Origin: a bacterium
Lineage (GTDB): Bacteria > Patescibacteriota > Minisyncoccia > UBA6257 > 1-14-0-10-44-23
NCBI GenBank assembly: GCA_030699515.1
Contig: JAUYME010000012.1
Coordinates: 1 to 10,883 of the forward strand
Length of the DNA: 10,883 nt
Direction of reading: 5' to 3'
The notes below the pieces were generated by a model. The model did not search any database. It was not told the origin of the DNA and saw only the letters and a program-made list of their open reading frames with translations. Made by a program: the position numbers and the translations under genes. This document shows positions 4,675 through 10,746 of the stretch, one piece after another (positions within the stretch are counted from its first letter, which is position 1; each line of letters opens with the position of its first letter).

Positions 4675-5733
4675 ATGAAACTAAAGAACGGAAGCTTTGG
4701 ATTTTTCCGAAAAAACGTAGGAATTGACCTGGGAACCGCCAATACCCTTGTGTATGTAACGGGCAGAGGAATTGTGGTAAATGAGCCTACTTATGTAGCG
4801 GTAAATGAAAAAACCGGGCGTGTTATGGCTGTTGGCAATGAAGCCAAAAACATGCAGGGAAGAACCCCGCTCAACATTAAAGTAATTCGCCCTTTGGTAG
4901 ACGGGGTGATTTCCGATTTTGAAATGGCCCAAGAAATAATGCGGCATTTTCTAAAAAGGGTAAACAAGCAGAGGGGCTTCTCGCTTTTTCATACCGGAGT
5001 TGTTGGTGTTCCAAACGAACTTACCGAGGTAGAGCGAAAAAGCGTTGAAGACGCCATTGTTGGCGCGGGAGTTTCTAAAGCATATATTATAGAATCAGCC
5101 CTTGCCGCGGCTCTTGGCGCAAGGCTTCCGGTGCACGAGCCGGTGGCAAACATGATTGTAGATATTGGGGGAGGCACAACCGAGGTAGCAATTATCTCTA
5201 TGGGGGGAACCGTAACAGTTAAAAGTATTAAAATAGCCGGCGACAAACTAAACGAAGACATTATTAAGTTTGTAAAGGACGAGTTTCATTTGGCAATCGG
5301 CCAAGCCACTGCAGAGCAAATCAAAATTGAAGTTGCTTCCGCAGTACCCCAAAAGGAACAGCTTAGCATTGATATCAGAGGAAGAGACCTGGCCACCGGT
5401 TTGCCGAAGGAAATTATTTTGAAAGATAGCCACGTACGAGCTGCAATTGCTAAATCTTTAGAAAAAATTATCGCTGCAGTGCGTGAAGTTATTGAAGTTT
5501 CACCTCCCGAGCTGGTTGGAGACATTTTAAGGCAGGGAATTCATATGTGCGGAGGAGGCAGTTTACTTCGCGGCATTGATGACCTTATTGAGAAAGAGCT
5601 GAATGTAAAGACTCAAATTGTTGAGGATCCGCTAACTTGCGTAGCAAGAGGAACCGGAATTGCGGTTGAGGATCTAAAAAATTACAGTTACGTGTTGGAC
5701 AATCCGCTTAAGCCAAAGGACATTAAGCTTTAG
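4675..5733 (+). CDS. mreB: Rod shape-determining protein MreB
   Basis: An actin-like ATPase that forms filaments under the membrane and directs the elongation machinery. Nucleotide-binding motifs are phosphate 1 at 18-23 (DLGTAN), phosphate 2 at 163-170 (DIGGGTTE), and the adenosine motif at 292-300 (CGGGSLLRG). NEPTYVAV (36-43), GRTPLNIKVIRPLVDGVISD (62-81) and GVPNELTEVERKSV (111-124) are typical MreB. Length (352) is close to the family's ~340-350. One oddity is the stretch normally EEPMAAAIG, which reads ESALAAALG (140-148): the usual glutamate and proline are replaced by Ser-Ala, although E140 remains. FtsA, ParM and Hsp70 are excluded by length and by the mreC gene 16 bases downstream. 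It is the first gene of the mre cluster and appears cotranscribed with mreC. Confidence 0.97.
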   Translation: MKLKNGSFGFFRKNVGIDLGTANTLVYVTGRGIVVNEPTYVAVNEKTGRVMAVGNEAKNMQGRTPLNIKVIRPLVDGVISDFEMAQEIMRHFLKRVNKQRGFSLFHTGVVGVPNELTEVERKSVEDAIVGAGVSKAYIIESALAAALGARLPVHEPVANMIVDIGGGTTEVAIISMGGTVTVKSIKIAGDKLNEDIIKFVKDEFHLAIGQATAEQIKIEVASAVPQKEQLSIDIRGRDLATGLPKEIILKDSHVRAAIAKSLEKIIAAVREVIEVSPPELVGDILRQGIHMCGGGSLLRGIDDLIEKELNVKTQIVEDPLTCVARGTGIAVEDLKNYSYVLDNPLKPKDIKL

Positions 5734-5749
5734 TTAGATCTTAGGCAAT

Positions 5750-6469
5750 ATGCAAAGACACTCAAGAAAAATTATAGCTTTAGCTGTAGTTTTGCTAATT
5801 TTTCTTATTTTCCAGCTATTTTTCATGCCGCTTCAAGCTGCCAAGACCCGTTTTGGCAGAGCCTTGCAGTCTCCGCGCATGCTTTTTCAATATCTTGCTG
5901 TTAGAGCTTCCCTTGTAGAGAACATCAATTCCTTAAACAACGAAAACCAAAGCCTTCAGGCCCAAATTTTAGCCCTGAAAGAACAGGCTTCTATTCTTGA
6001 ATTTGAGGGACAAAGTTATATCAGGGTAAGAAGCTATTCCAATTATCCCTTCAACAACAAAAATCAAATTCTGATTGCCGCAGGATCAGCGAGCGGCTTA
6101 AGGCAAGGGCAAGCGGTGCTTTTCCAGCCGGGAATTTTCATTGGCGAAGTAGACAAAGTAGATGAAAAGCGGGCGGAAATCAGAACGATATTTGATTTCA
6201 ACTGGGAATTGCCTGTAAAAATTGGAGAAGAAAAAGTTGACGGACTTTTAATTGGCGGGCATACCCCCACCGTTACCCTAATTTCTAAAAGCAAAAACAT
6301 TCAGCTTGGCGACCCAATCACTCTTGCGAGCCCCAACTTCCCGATAGGCTTAACTGTTGGCGTTGTCAATGAAGTTTTAAAAGACAGAGACGATCTTTTC
6401 CAGGAAGTTAAGCTGCGCTTCCCCTACAACCCGGCTGAAATAAACTACCTCTATATACCTAAATCTTAA
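5750..6469 (+). CDS. mreC: Rod shape-determining protein MreC
   Basis: MreC is a single-pass envelope protein that links cytoplasmic MreB to PBP2 and the outside of the membrane. A hydrophobic N-terminal segment (residues 8-26) follows basic residues RHSRK, as expected for a signal anchor. A coiled coil spans ~53-86 (LVENINSLNNENQSLQAQI, LALKEQASILE). Two beta domains follow, with the family signatures ILIAAGSASGLRQGQAVLF (107-125; usually dkG---Gv--g--V), GIFIGEVDKV (128-137), LIGGHTP (167-173) and DPITLASPNFPIGLTVGVV (188-206; usually GD-v-TSG--g-fP-Gi-vG-V). At 239 residues it is slightly shorter than many (~270-300). The start is 16 bases after the mreB stop. Its last codons and stop fall inside the left arm of a nested-hairpin element, so the natural C-terminus may have been altered. 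Confidence 0.92.
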   Translation: MQRHSRKIIALAVVLLIFLIFQLFFMPLQAAKTRFGRALQSPRMLFQYLAVRASLVENINSLNNENQSLQAQILALKEQASILEFEGQSYIRVRSYSNYPFNNKNQILIAAGSASGLRQGQAVLFQPGIFIGEVDKVDEKRAEIRTIFDFNWELPVKIGEEKVDGLLIGGHTPTVTLISKSKNIQLGDPITLASPNFPIGLTVGVVNEVLKDRDDLFQEVKLRFPYNPAEINYLYIPKS

Positions 6470-6636
6470 TAACTAAACACCGGCTTTACTATTTATGCCA
6501 GAATTTAGAGCGAACGCGGATTTTAGAAAATTAGCAATACCCAAAGGGTCTGGTATATTTTCTAAAGTCTGCGGGCTAGTTAAATTCTGGCAGAAAGGCG
6601 CAGACGAGCGTCAGCAAGTGTTTGGTTATTAAGATT
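6462..6636. repeat. 175-bp nested inverted-repeat element between mreC and mreD
   Basis: Three nested stems are centred on the same axis: 6462-6480 with 6618-6636 (18 of 19 identical), 6496-6507 with 6581-6592 (12 of 12) and 6515-6531 with 6557-6573 (15 of 17). All three mismatches are G.T pairs read on the + strand, so a + strand RNA could pair all 48 positions. The left arm contains the mreC stop codon. The right arm ends nine bases before the mreD ATG. No reading frame is seen inside. It could be a MITE-like insertion or a structured RNA segment in the mre transcript. Confidence 0.75.
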
Positions 6637-6645
6637 AAATAATTA

Positions 6646-7113
6646 ATGTCAGACAAGCTTTCGAAAACAGTTCTAATAATTTTTCTCCTAGCTGTCGTCG
6701 CAGTTCAAAGCTCAGGCTTTTTGAGCATTTTCAATGTAAAAATAAATCTGATACTTGTTTCCATAGTTAGCCTAAGCTTTTTTATCGAAGGCCTAGGCAG
6801 CTACCTATTGCTTTTAGTCTTTATATCACTTATTGCAAGCGTAGAGCCGGGCATTAATAAAGAATTGATTGCGCTGTTTGCAGCCGGACTCTTTGCCCTG
6901 TTTTTAAAAAGGAAGTTTTTTAGCCCGAGTCTGGCCACCAATGCAATATCTATATTGCTATGCACTTTCATTTTTTACCTGATTATCAGCCCCAGCTTTA
7001 TCGCAACAACTGTTTTTTTAATGGAACTGGGCCTTAATGAACTTGCAGGGGCAGCACTCTTTCTGGCAATTGTACGCCTAACTGGAGAAAATTCTCAAAG
7101 GAGATCGAACTAA
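6646..7113 (+). CDS. mreD: MreD-like rod shape membrane protein
   Basis: A 155-residue, strongly hydrophobic protein with five or six predicted membrane segments: about 9-28, 33-50, 52-66, 72-89, 97-118 and 128-146. MreD sequences are poorly conserved, so identification rests on size (family ~150-170), topology and position between mreC and the PBP2 gene. Within the sequence, INLILVSIVSLSFFIEG fits the family's P-lLL--v---a---G region only loosely. MreD works with MreC in the elongasome membrane complex. It ends in a polar, basic tail (SQRRSN). The ATG at 6646 follows an AT-rich stretch with no Shine-Dalgarno sequence, nine bases after the hairpin element. No other product is suggested by the context. 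Confidence 0.75.
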   Translation: MSDKLSKTVLIIFLLAVVAVQSSGFLSIFNVKINLILVSIVSLSFFIEGLGSYLLLLVFISLIASVEPGINKELIALFAAGLFALFLKRKFFSPSLATNAISILLCTFIFYLIISPSFIATTVFLMELGLNELAGAALFLAIVRLTGENSQRRSN

Positions 7114-7163
7114 GTGAGTAGCTATCTACACTACCACTACCTCCACCAACACCAATGCCACTC

Positions 7164-7203
7164 CCCACAATCCTGCTGTGCCGCGGCACAGCAGGATTGT
7201 GGG
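7164..7203. repeat. 40-bp perfect palindrome (copy 2)
   Basis: Arms 7164-7183 and 7184-7203 are exact reverse complements with no loop, and identical to the inner 40 bases of 1712-1757. Here the right flank is TCC instead of GAG, so the pairing stops three bases earlier. No T-run follows. Confidence 0.9.
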
Positions 7204-7246
7204 TCCTTTGTCAGCTCTGTTTCTTTGCCTTACTATCACCTACTTG

Positions 7247-7266
7247 TACTGAGCACAGTCGAAGTA
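7247..7266. repeat. 20-bp hairpin repeat H, copy 3, with compensatory stem changes
   Basis: TACTGAGCACAGTCGAAGTA keeps the inner GAGC...AGTCGA core, but its outer pairs read TACT/AGTA instead of CCCT/AGGG. Two base pairs have changed on both sides (C-G to T-A and C-G to A-T), so the stem is preserved. It is preceded by CCTACTTG, as in the other copies. Confidence 0.85.
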
Positions 7267-7288
7267 TAGCCTATAACCTATAACCTAA

Positions 7289-7375
7289 ATTTTTCTACTT
7301 GATACCAGCTAGCAACTTGTTCGCCTTGCCTCCATTGGCGGGATACGAGATACTGTGTTTAGTGTTTGCCTTCTA
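7289..7375. repeat. 87-bp intergenic module M, copy 2
   Basis: Ungapped match to 1803-1889 (79 of 87). The short stem CGCC/GGCG is kept at 7322-7325 and 7337-7340. It lies downstream of hairpin H here but upstream of it in the frr-rseP spacer. Confidence 0.85.
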
Positions 7376-7402
7376 CAACCTATAACCTACAACCTATAAC
7401 CT
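7376..7402. repeat. CCTATAA/CCTACAA heptamer array upstream of mrdA
   Basis: Consecutive CCTATAA and CCTACAA units run up to 7402, 14 bases before the mrdA ATG. Similar short runs occur at 7268-7288, before rseP (1953-1970) and before mreB (4648-4670). Each CCTATAA unit contains TATAAC, a -10-like hexamer. Confidence 0.65.
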
Positions 7403-7416
7403 AACCAGCTATCCCT

Positions 7417-9288
7417 ATGTCAGCAGACTTTGATTTAAACAACATGCTTCCAGAGCTGGGCAAGGATTCTGTTGAATATATGGAACGCCCAATTGCAGAA
7501 AAAGTTTTTCTTTTCTGCCTTTCTATTGCCTTAATTTTAGGTCTGCTTGTCTTTTCTCGAATAACATTTCTAAATGTAGTAAAAGCCGAGCATTATTCCG
7601 CCAGAAGCGAAGGAAACGCCAATAAAGAAATTGCCATTCCCGCATTCAGAGGACTAATAACCGACCGCTACGGAGAAATCTTAGCAAAAAACGCCGAGAC
7701 ATTTTCCGTCTTTCTCAACCTTTCCGAGCTCTTCAAAGATGAAGCAAAATTTGAAAGCACAATTATGGAACTTTCAAAAACGCTATCTGTGCCAATCTCT
7801 ACCCTTAAAGAAGCGCTGCAAAAAAGCAACTTAAACAATAGCTCCATTATTCCGGTGCAACGAAATATTTCTACCCAGCAAGCCATTGCGCTAAAGGGGC
7901 GTGAGCTGGACGGTGTTTTAGTCTTGAATGACTATAGAAGAGAATATATTGACGGAAGAATCTTCTCTCATATCATTGGCTACACCGGAATTGCCGAGGA
8001 GGGCAACAACATAGTCGGCAAAACCGGACTTGAAAAAGTTTACAACGATAAGCTTACCGGAATAGAAGGGCTTTCAATCCAATATAGAGATGTTTCCGGC
8101 AGTATCATTGATGAGCGCATAGAAAATACTGCAGTTCCGGGGAATACCCTGGAAAGCACTATAGACGCGGACTTGCAACGAGAGTTTTACGAAAGCATGC
8201 AAAATAATCTGGCCAACTTAAATCGTGACGGTGGAGTGGCAATGGCAATGGATCCAAGAAGCGGAGAAATTTTAGCCCTAGTGAGTCTTCCGGATTACGA
8301 CAATAATGTTTTTGTCACCCCAAGCCGAAGCGATGAAATATCGGAAATCTTTGCCGATACAAGACAGCCTCTCTTCAACCGTGCCGTTTCCGGAGTTTAC
8401 AACCCGGCCTCAACCATCAAGACCCTTGTTGGCCTTGCCGCTCTTAGGGAAGAAGTGGTGGACGACGTTTTTGGGGTTAACTCAAAAGGCTACATAGAAA
8501 TTCCAAACCCCTATAATCCAGATAACCCATCAAGATTCTTAGACTGGAAAGCTCATGGCTGGGTCAATATCAGAAGCGCTTTGGCCCGTTCGTCCAACGT
8601 CTATTTTTACGTTGCAGGCGGAGGATTTGAAGATCTTGTTGGTCTTGGCATAAAGCGTCTTAGGGAATATTGGCAATACTTTAAGCTGGGCGAGCAAACC
8701 GGAATTGACTTGGCTTTTGAAGCAGAAGGAAACCTGCCAAGTCCTGAAGAAAAGGAAGAACGCACCGGCCAGCCTTGGCGAATAGGGGACACCTACAATA
8801 TCAGTATTGGACAGGGAGATTTGCGCGTTACTCCAATTCAGCTTTTGCGCTTCATTGCTTCCATTGCCGCAGATGGGAAAATGTATAAGCCAACTCTGAC
8901 TAGAAAAATAACTGATCCTAACGAAAAAACTATTTACCAGCACCAAATAGAGCAAGTTCTGGATTATTCAGACTGGGATTTTGAATTGACTGAAGTTCAA
9001 GCCGGAATGGCTCACGCGGTTACAAAAGATTACGGAACTGCTCATTTGCTGGCCAATCTGCCAATCAGTGTCGCGGCTAAAACCGGATCCGCTCAAGTTC
9101 AAAACAATACAAAAACCAATGCATTTTTCGTTGGCTATGCACCTGTAAAAAATCCGGAAATTGTCATTCTAATTCTTGTAGAGGATGCCGTAGAGGGAAG
9201 TCTGAACACAGTGCCTGTCGCGCGCGATATCTTCACTTGGTATTATGAAAATAGGGTTAAAAACCCTGATGTTGAAACGGAGCGGTAA
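7417..9288 (+). CDS. mrdA: Penicillin-binding protein 2 (peptidoglycan transpeptidase)
   Basis: A class B PBP that cross-links peptidoglycan during elongation, acting outside the membrane with RodA and MreBCD. A single membrane anchor lies at ~29-47. The PBP dimer region follows, beginning with IPAFRGLITDRYGEILA (74-90; canonical RG-I-DRnG--LA). The transpeptidase domain has all three catalytic motifs: S332-T-I-K335 (SxxK, active serine S332), S392-S-N394 (SxN) and K555-T-G557-S. Supporting stretches include MDPRSGEILALVSLPDYD and ISIGQGDLRVTPIQL. Length (623) is typical of PBP2 (~630). Position after mreD separates it from the division enzyme FtsI. No rodA is present in the window. The 303-bp repeat-filled gap from mreD suggests it may have its own promoter. 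The start at 7417 gives a 28-residue cytoplasmic tail. Confidence 0.95.
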   Translation: MSADFDLNNMLPELGKDSVEYMERPIAEKVFLFCLSIALILGLLVFSRITFLNVVKAEHYSARSEGNANKEIAIPAFRGLITDRYGEILAKNAETFSVFLNLSELFKDEAKFESTIMELSKTLSVPISTLKEALQKSNLNNSSIIPVQRNISTQQAIALKGRELDGVLVLNDYRREYIDGRIFSHIIGYTGIAEEGNNIVGKTGLEKVYNDKLTGIEGLSIQYRDVSGSIIDERIENTAVPGNTLESTIDADLQREFYESMQNNLANLNRDGGVAMAMDPRSGEILALVSLPDYDNNVFVTPSRSDEISEIFADTRQPLFNRAVSGVYNPASTIKTLVGLAALREEVVDDVFGVNSKGYIEIPNPYNPDNPSRFLDWKAHGWVNIRSALARSSNVYFYVAGGGFEDLVGLGIKRLREYWQYFKLGEQTGIDLAFEAEGNLPSPEEKEERTGQPWRIGDTYNISIGQGDLRVTPIQLLRFIASIAADGKMYKPTLTRKITDPNEKTIYQHQIEQVLDYSDWDFELTEVQAGMAHAVTKDYGTAHLLANLPISVAAKTGSAQVQNNTKTNAFFVGYAPVKNPEIVILILVEDAVEGSLNTVPVARDIFTWYYENRVKNPDVETER

Positions 9289-9354
9289 CATTTTCGTTTT
9301 TTGCTTTCGTCTGGAGTCTAATAGTCTAGAAATCTAATGTCTAATATCTAGGCA
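9289..9354. repeat. Short (G)TCTAATA-type minisatellite upstream of the COG2426 gene
   Basis: Between mrdA and 9355, the stretch from about 9316 to 9350 repeats TCTAAT/TCTAGA words (GTCTAATA, GTCTAG, TCTAATG, TCTAATAT, CTAGG). TAATAT at 9342-9347 lies seven bases before the ATG. No gene fits in this gap. Confidence 0.5.
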
Positions 9355-9810
9355 ATGTCTGAATTCATAACAATACTGATAGCGGCCAGTCCGGTCTTGG
9401 AGCTTAGGGGATCTATTCCAATTGCCATTGGTGTTTTTGGCTTTACCGCACAAAAAGCATTTCTTCTCTCGCTTCTTGGCAATGCAATTCCCGCATTCTT
9501 TCTGCTCTTGTTCCTACCGCTTTTTGCAAACTACATTGCAAAAAAAGTTGTCCCAATTGAGAAATCACTTAATTGGGTTTTTGAACGCACAAAATCAAAG
9601 CACAGCAAAAAAGTAGAAGCCATGGGGCTGATAGCTCTGTTTCTTCTAACGGCAGCTCCTCTGCCCCTGACCGGAGTCTGGACCGCATCTATTTTAGCCT
9701 TTCTTTTTAAGTTTCCTTTCAATAAAGCCTTGCCTACGATACTATTAGGAATGATAGTGGCGGGCTTTTTAGTAACAGCGCTCGTAACCGGTTTAATATA
9801 CATAATCTAA
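9355..9810 (+). CDS. COG2426-type small integral membrane protein (putative export protein)
   Basis: A 151-residue membrane protein with the hallmark features of the family annotated as small multidrug export proteins (PF06695/COG2426). An N-terminal ELRGSIPIAIG motif (16-26) lies in a re-entrant or first membrane segment. A second half-motif, APLPLTGVWTA (101-111), occupies the matching place later in the chain. Together they give the E-x-R-G-x-I-P / P-x-P-x-T-G pair. Hydrophobic segments are at about 7-30, 35-58, 91-118 and 127-150, with a basic cytoplasmic stretch ERTKSKHSKKVE between. The drug-export role is a family label with little experimental support, so the substrate is unknown. It is separate from the mre cluster by only 66 bases and could be read through from mrdA. 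TAGGCA immediately precedes the ATG. Confidence 0.85.
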   Translation: MSEFITILIAASPVLELRGSIPIAIGVFGFTAQKAFLLSLLGNAIPAFFLLLFLPLFANYIAKKVVPIEKSLNWVFERTKSKHSKKVEAMGLIALFLLTAAPLPLTGVWTASILAFLFKFPFNKALPTILLGMIVAGFLVTALVTGLIYII

Positions 9811-9812
9811 AT

Positions 9813-9911
9813 AAACACCAATACACCAATGAAGCACCAATCACCTAATAAGAGCCAGAAAATACATCAGGCGCATTCGGCGATTAGCGAAAAATTAGTG
9901 CATTAGTGTTT
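9813..9911. repeat. 99-bp inverted repeat of degenerate CACCAAT heptads between the COG2426 gene and tpiA
   Basis: The arms are 9813-9845 and 9879-9911. Each has 18 + 4 + 11 positions. The 18-base and 11-base parts match at 15/18 and 8/11, while the middle four (GAAG against AAAA) form an internal loop. All six mismatches are C.A or A.C on the + strand, which become G.U on the - strand, so a - strand RNA could pair all 29 positions. It starts two bases after the upstream stop codon. A bidirectional terminator or a MITE-like element would fit. No T-run gives a clear intrinsic terminator for the + strand. Confidence 0.65.
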
Positions 9912-9915
9912 GATA

Positions 9916-9943
9916 GTATATTCGTACTAATTTGTAATTAGTA
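9916..9943. repeat. Solo copy related to the right arm of the 222-bp element, upstream of tpiA
   Basis: This stretch aligns with 3204-3233 (words GTAT, ATTCGTA, AATTTGTA, ATTAG) with two single-base gaps and three substitutions by hand alignment. It also forms a local hairpin, TACTAAT/ATTAGTA (9925-9931 with 9937-9943). As in proS, the copy lies just upstream of a gene start, here 32 bases before tpiA. Confidence 0.5.
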
Positions 9944-9975
9944 GATAAAATTGTAGATTTAATCAAATTATCAAA

Positions 9976-10689
9976 ATGAAACTATTGGTAGGTAATTGGA
10001 AAATGAATCCGGAGACCAAAAAGAAGGCTTTGGAACTTGCAAAAGCAGTAGACAAAAAGGGTGCCATAGTTTGCCCGCCTTTTGTCTATTTAGATGCAGT
10101 TTCAAAAGAGCTCAAAAATGCCAAATTAGGCGCCCAAGATCTCCATATGGAAAACTCCGGACCCTACACGGGAGAAATTTCGCCAATCCAGCTAAAAGAA
10201 TTTGGCGTTCAATACGTCATAATTGGACATTCGGAGCGCCGCGCAATGGGAGAGGGCGATGTTTTGGTGGCCAAAAAACTTAAGGCCGCCCACGAAAATG
10301 CCCTTATCCCAATTCTATGCGTTGGCGAAAGCCAAATCCAGCGTGATGAAGATAAGACCAATCAGGTTCTTAAAGATCAAATTGGCTCTGCTCTTTTTAA
10401 GGTAGATAAGTCAAAGCAAGTCATCATCGCCTATGAACCGATTTGGGCAATTAGCTCCGGAGACCTAAGTCACAAAGGGGCAAGTCCAAAAGACATCAAA
10501 GAAACAATTAACTACATACTTGCAATCGCCAAAGAATTAACCGATAATTTCTCTCTAATATACGGTGGATCGTCAAACTCAAGCAATGTTAAAGACTATG
10601 TTTCATTAGATGGCATTGAAGGGGTCTTAGCCGGAACAGCAAGCTTAAGCCCTGATGAATTTAATAAAATGCTGGGAGAGAGGCACTAG
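9976..10689 (+). CDS. tpiA: Triosephosphate isomerase
   Basis: A cytoplasmic TIM-barrel enzyme that interconverts dihydroxyacetone phosphate and glyceraldehyde 3-phosphate. Catalytic residues are present: N7 and K9 in VGNWKMN, H85 and E87 in IIGHSERR (84-89 region) and the catalytic base E154 in AYEPIWAIS. The phosphate-binding YGGSSNSSNV and GVLAGTASL segments are near the C-terminus. Length (237) is slightly below the usual ~250. The flexible loop 6 is unusual: canonical WAIGTGKTATP is WAISSGDLSHKGASP here (157-171), with G-T replaced by S-S and four extra residues before the proline. The key catalytic set is complete, so the enzyme is probably active. Upstream lie a large inverted repeat and an AT-rich leader without a Shine-Dalgarno sequence. 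The next gene follows 57 bases later without a clear terminator. Confidence 0.95.
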   Translation: MKLLVGNWKMNPETKKKALELAKAVDKKGAIVCPPFVYLDAVSKELKNAKLGAQDLHMENSGPYTGEISPIQLKEFGVQYVIIGHSERRAMGEGDVLVAKKLKAAHENALIPILCVGESQIQRDEDKTNQVLKDQIGSALFKVDKSKQVIIAYEPIWAISSGDLSHKGASPKDIKETINYILAIAKELTDNFSLIYGGSSNSSNVKDYVSLDGIEGVLAGTASLSPDEFNKMLGERH

Positions 10690-10746
10690 GGAATAGGCAA
10701 AAGGCAATAGTAAAAAATTAAAAAGTTAAAATAAAAACAAACAAAT

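Larger units (their letters stand above)
7114..7416. other. 303-bp non-coding mosaic repeat spacer between mreD and mrdA
   Basis: No gene is visible. It contains the CCACTACCTCCACCA tract (7134-7148), a 40-bp perfect palindrome (7164-7203), hairpin H (7247-7266), CCTATAACC heptamers (about 7268-7288), module M (7289-7375) and a second heptamer array (about 7376-7402) before mrdA. The parts are the same as in the frr-rseP spacer, but H and M are in the opposite order. Confidence 0.8.

Noticed and set aside
7268..7402. Heptamer arrays as a CRISPR array or telomere-like end
   Set aside because: Units are only ~7 bases, there are no spacers of constant length, no cas genes, and the array is interrupted by module M and embedded between chromosomal genes.
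9272..9311. Terminator after mrdA formed by AAACG/CGTTT before a T-run
   Set aside because: The stem is only five pairs with a ~15-base loop spanning the stop codon, which is too weak to support.
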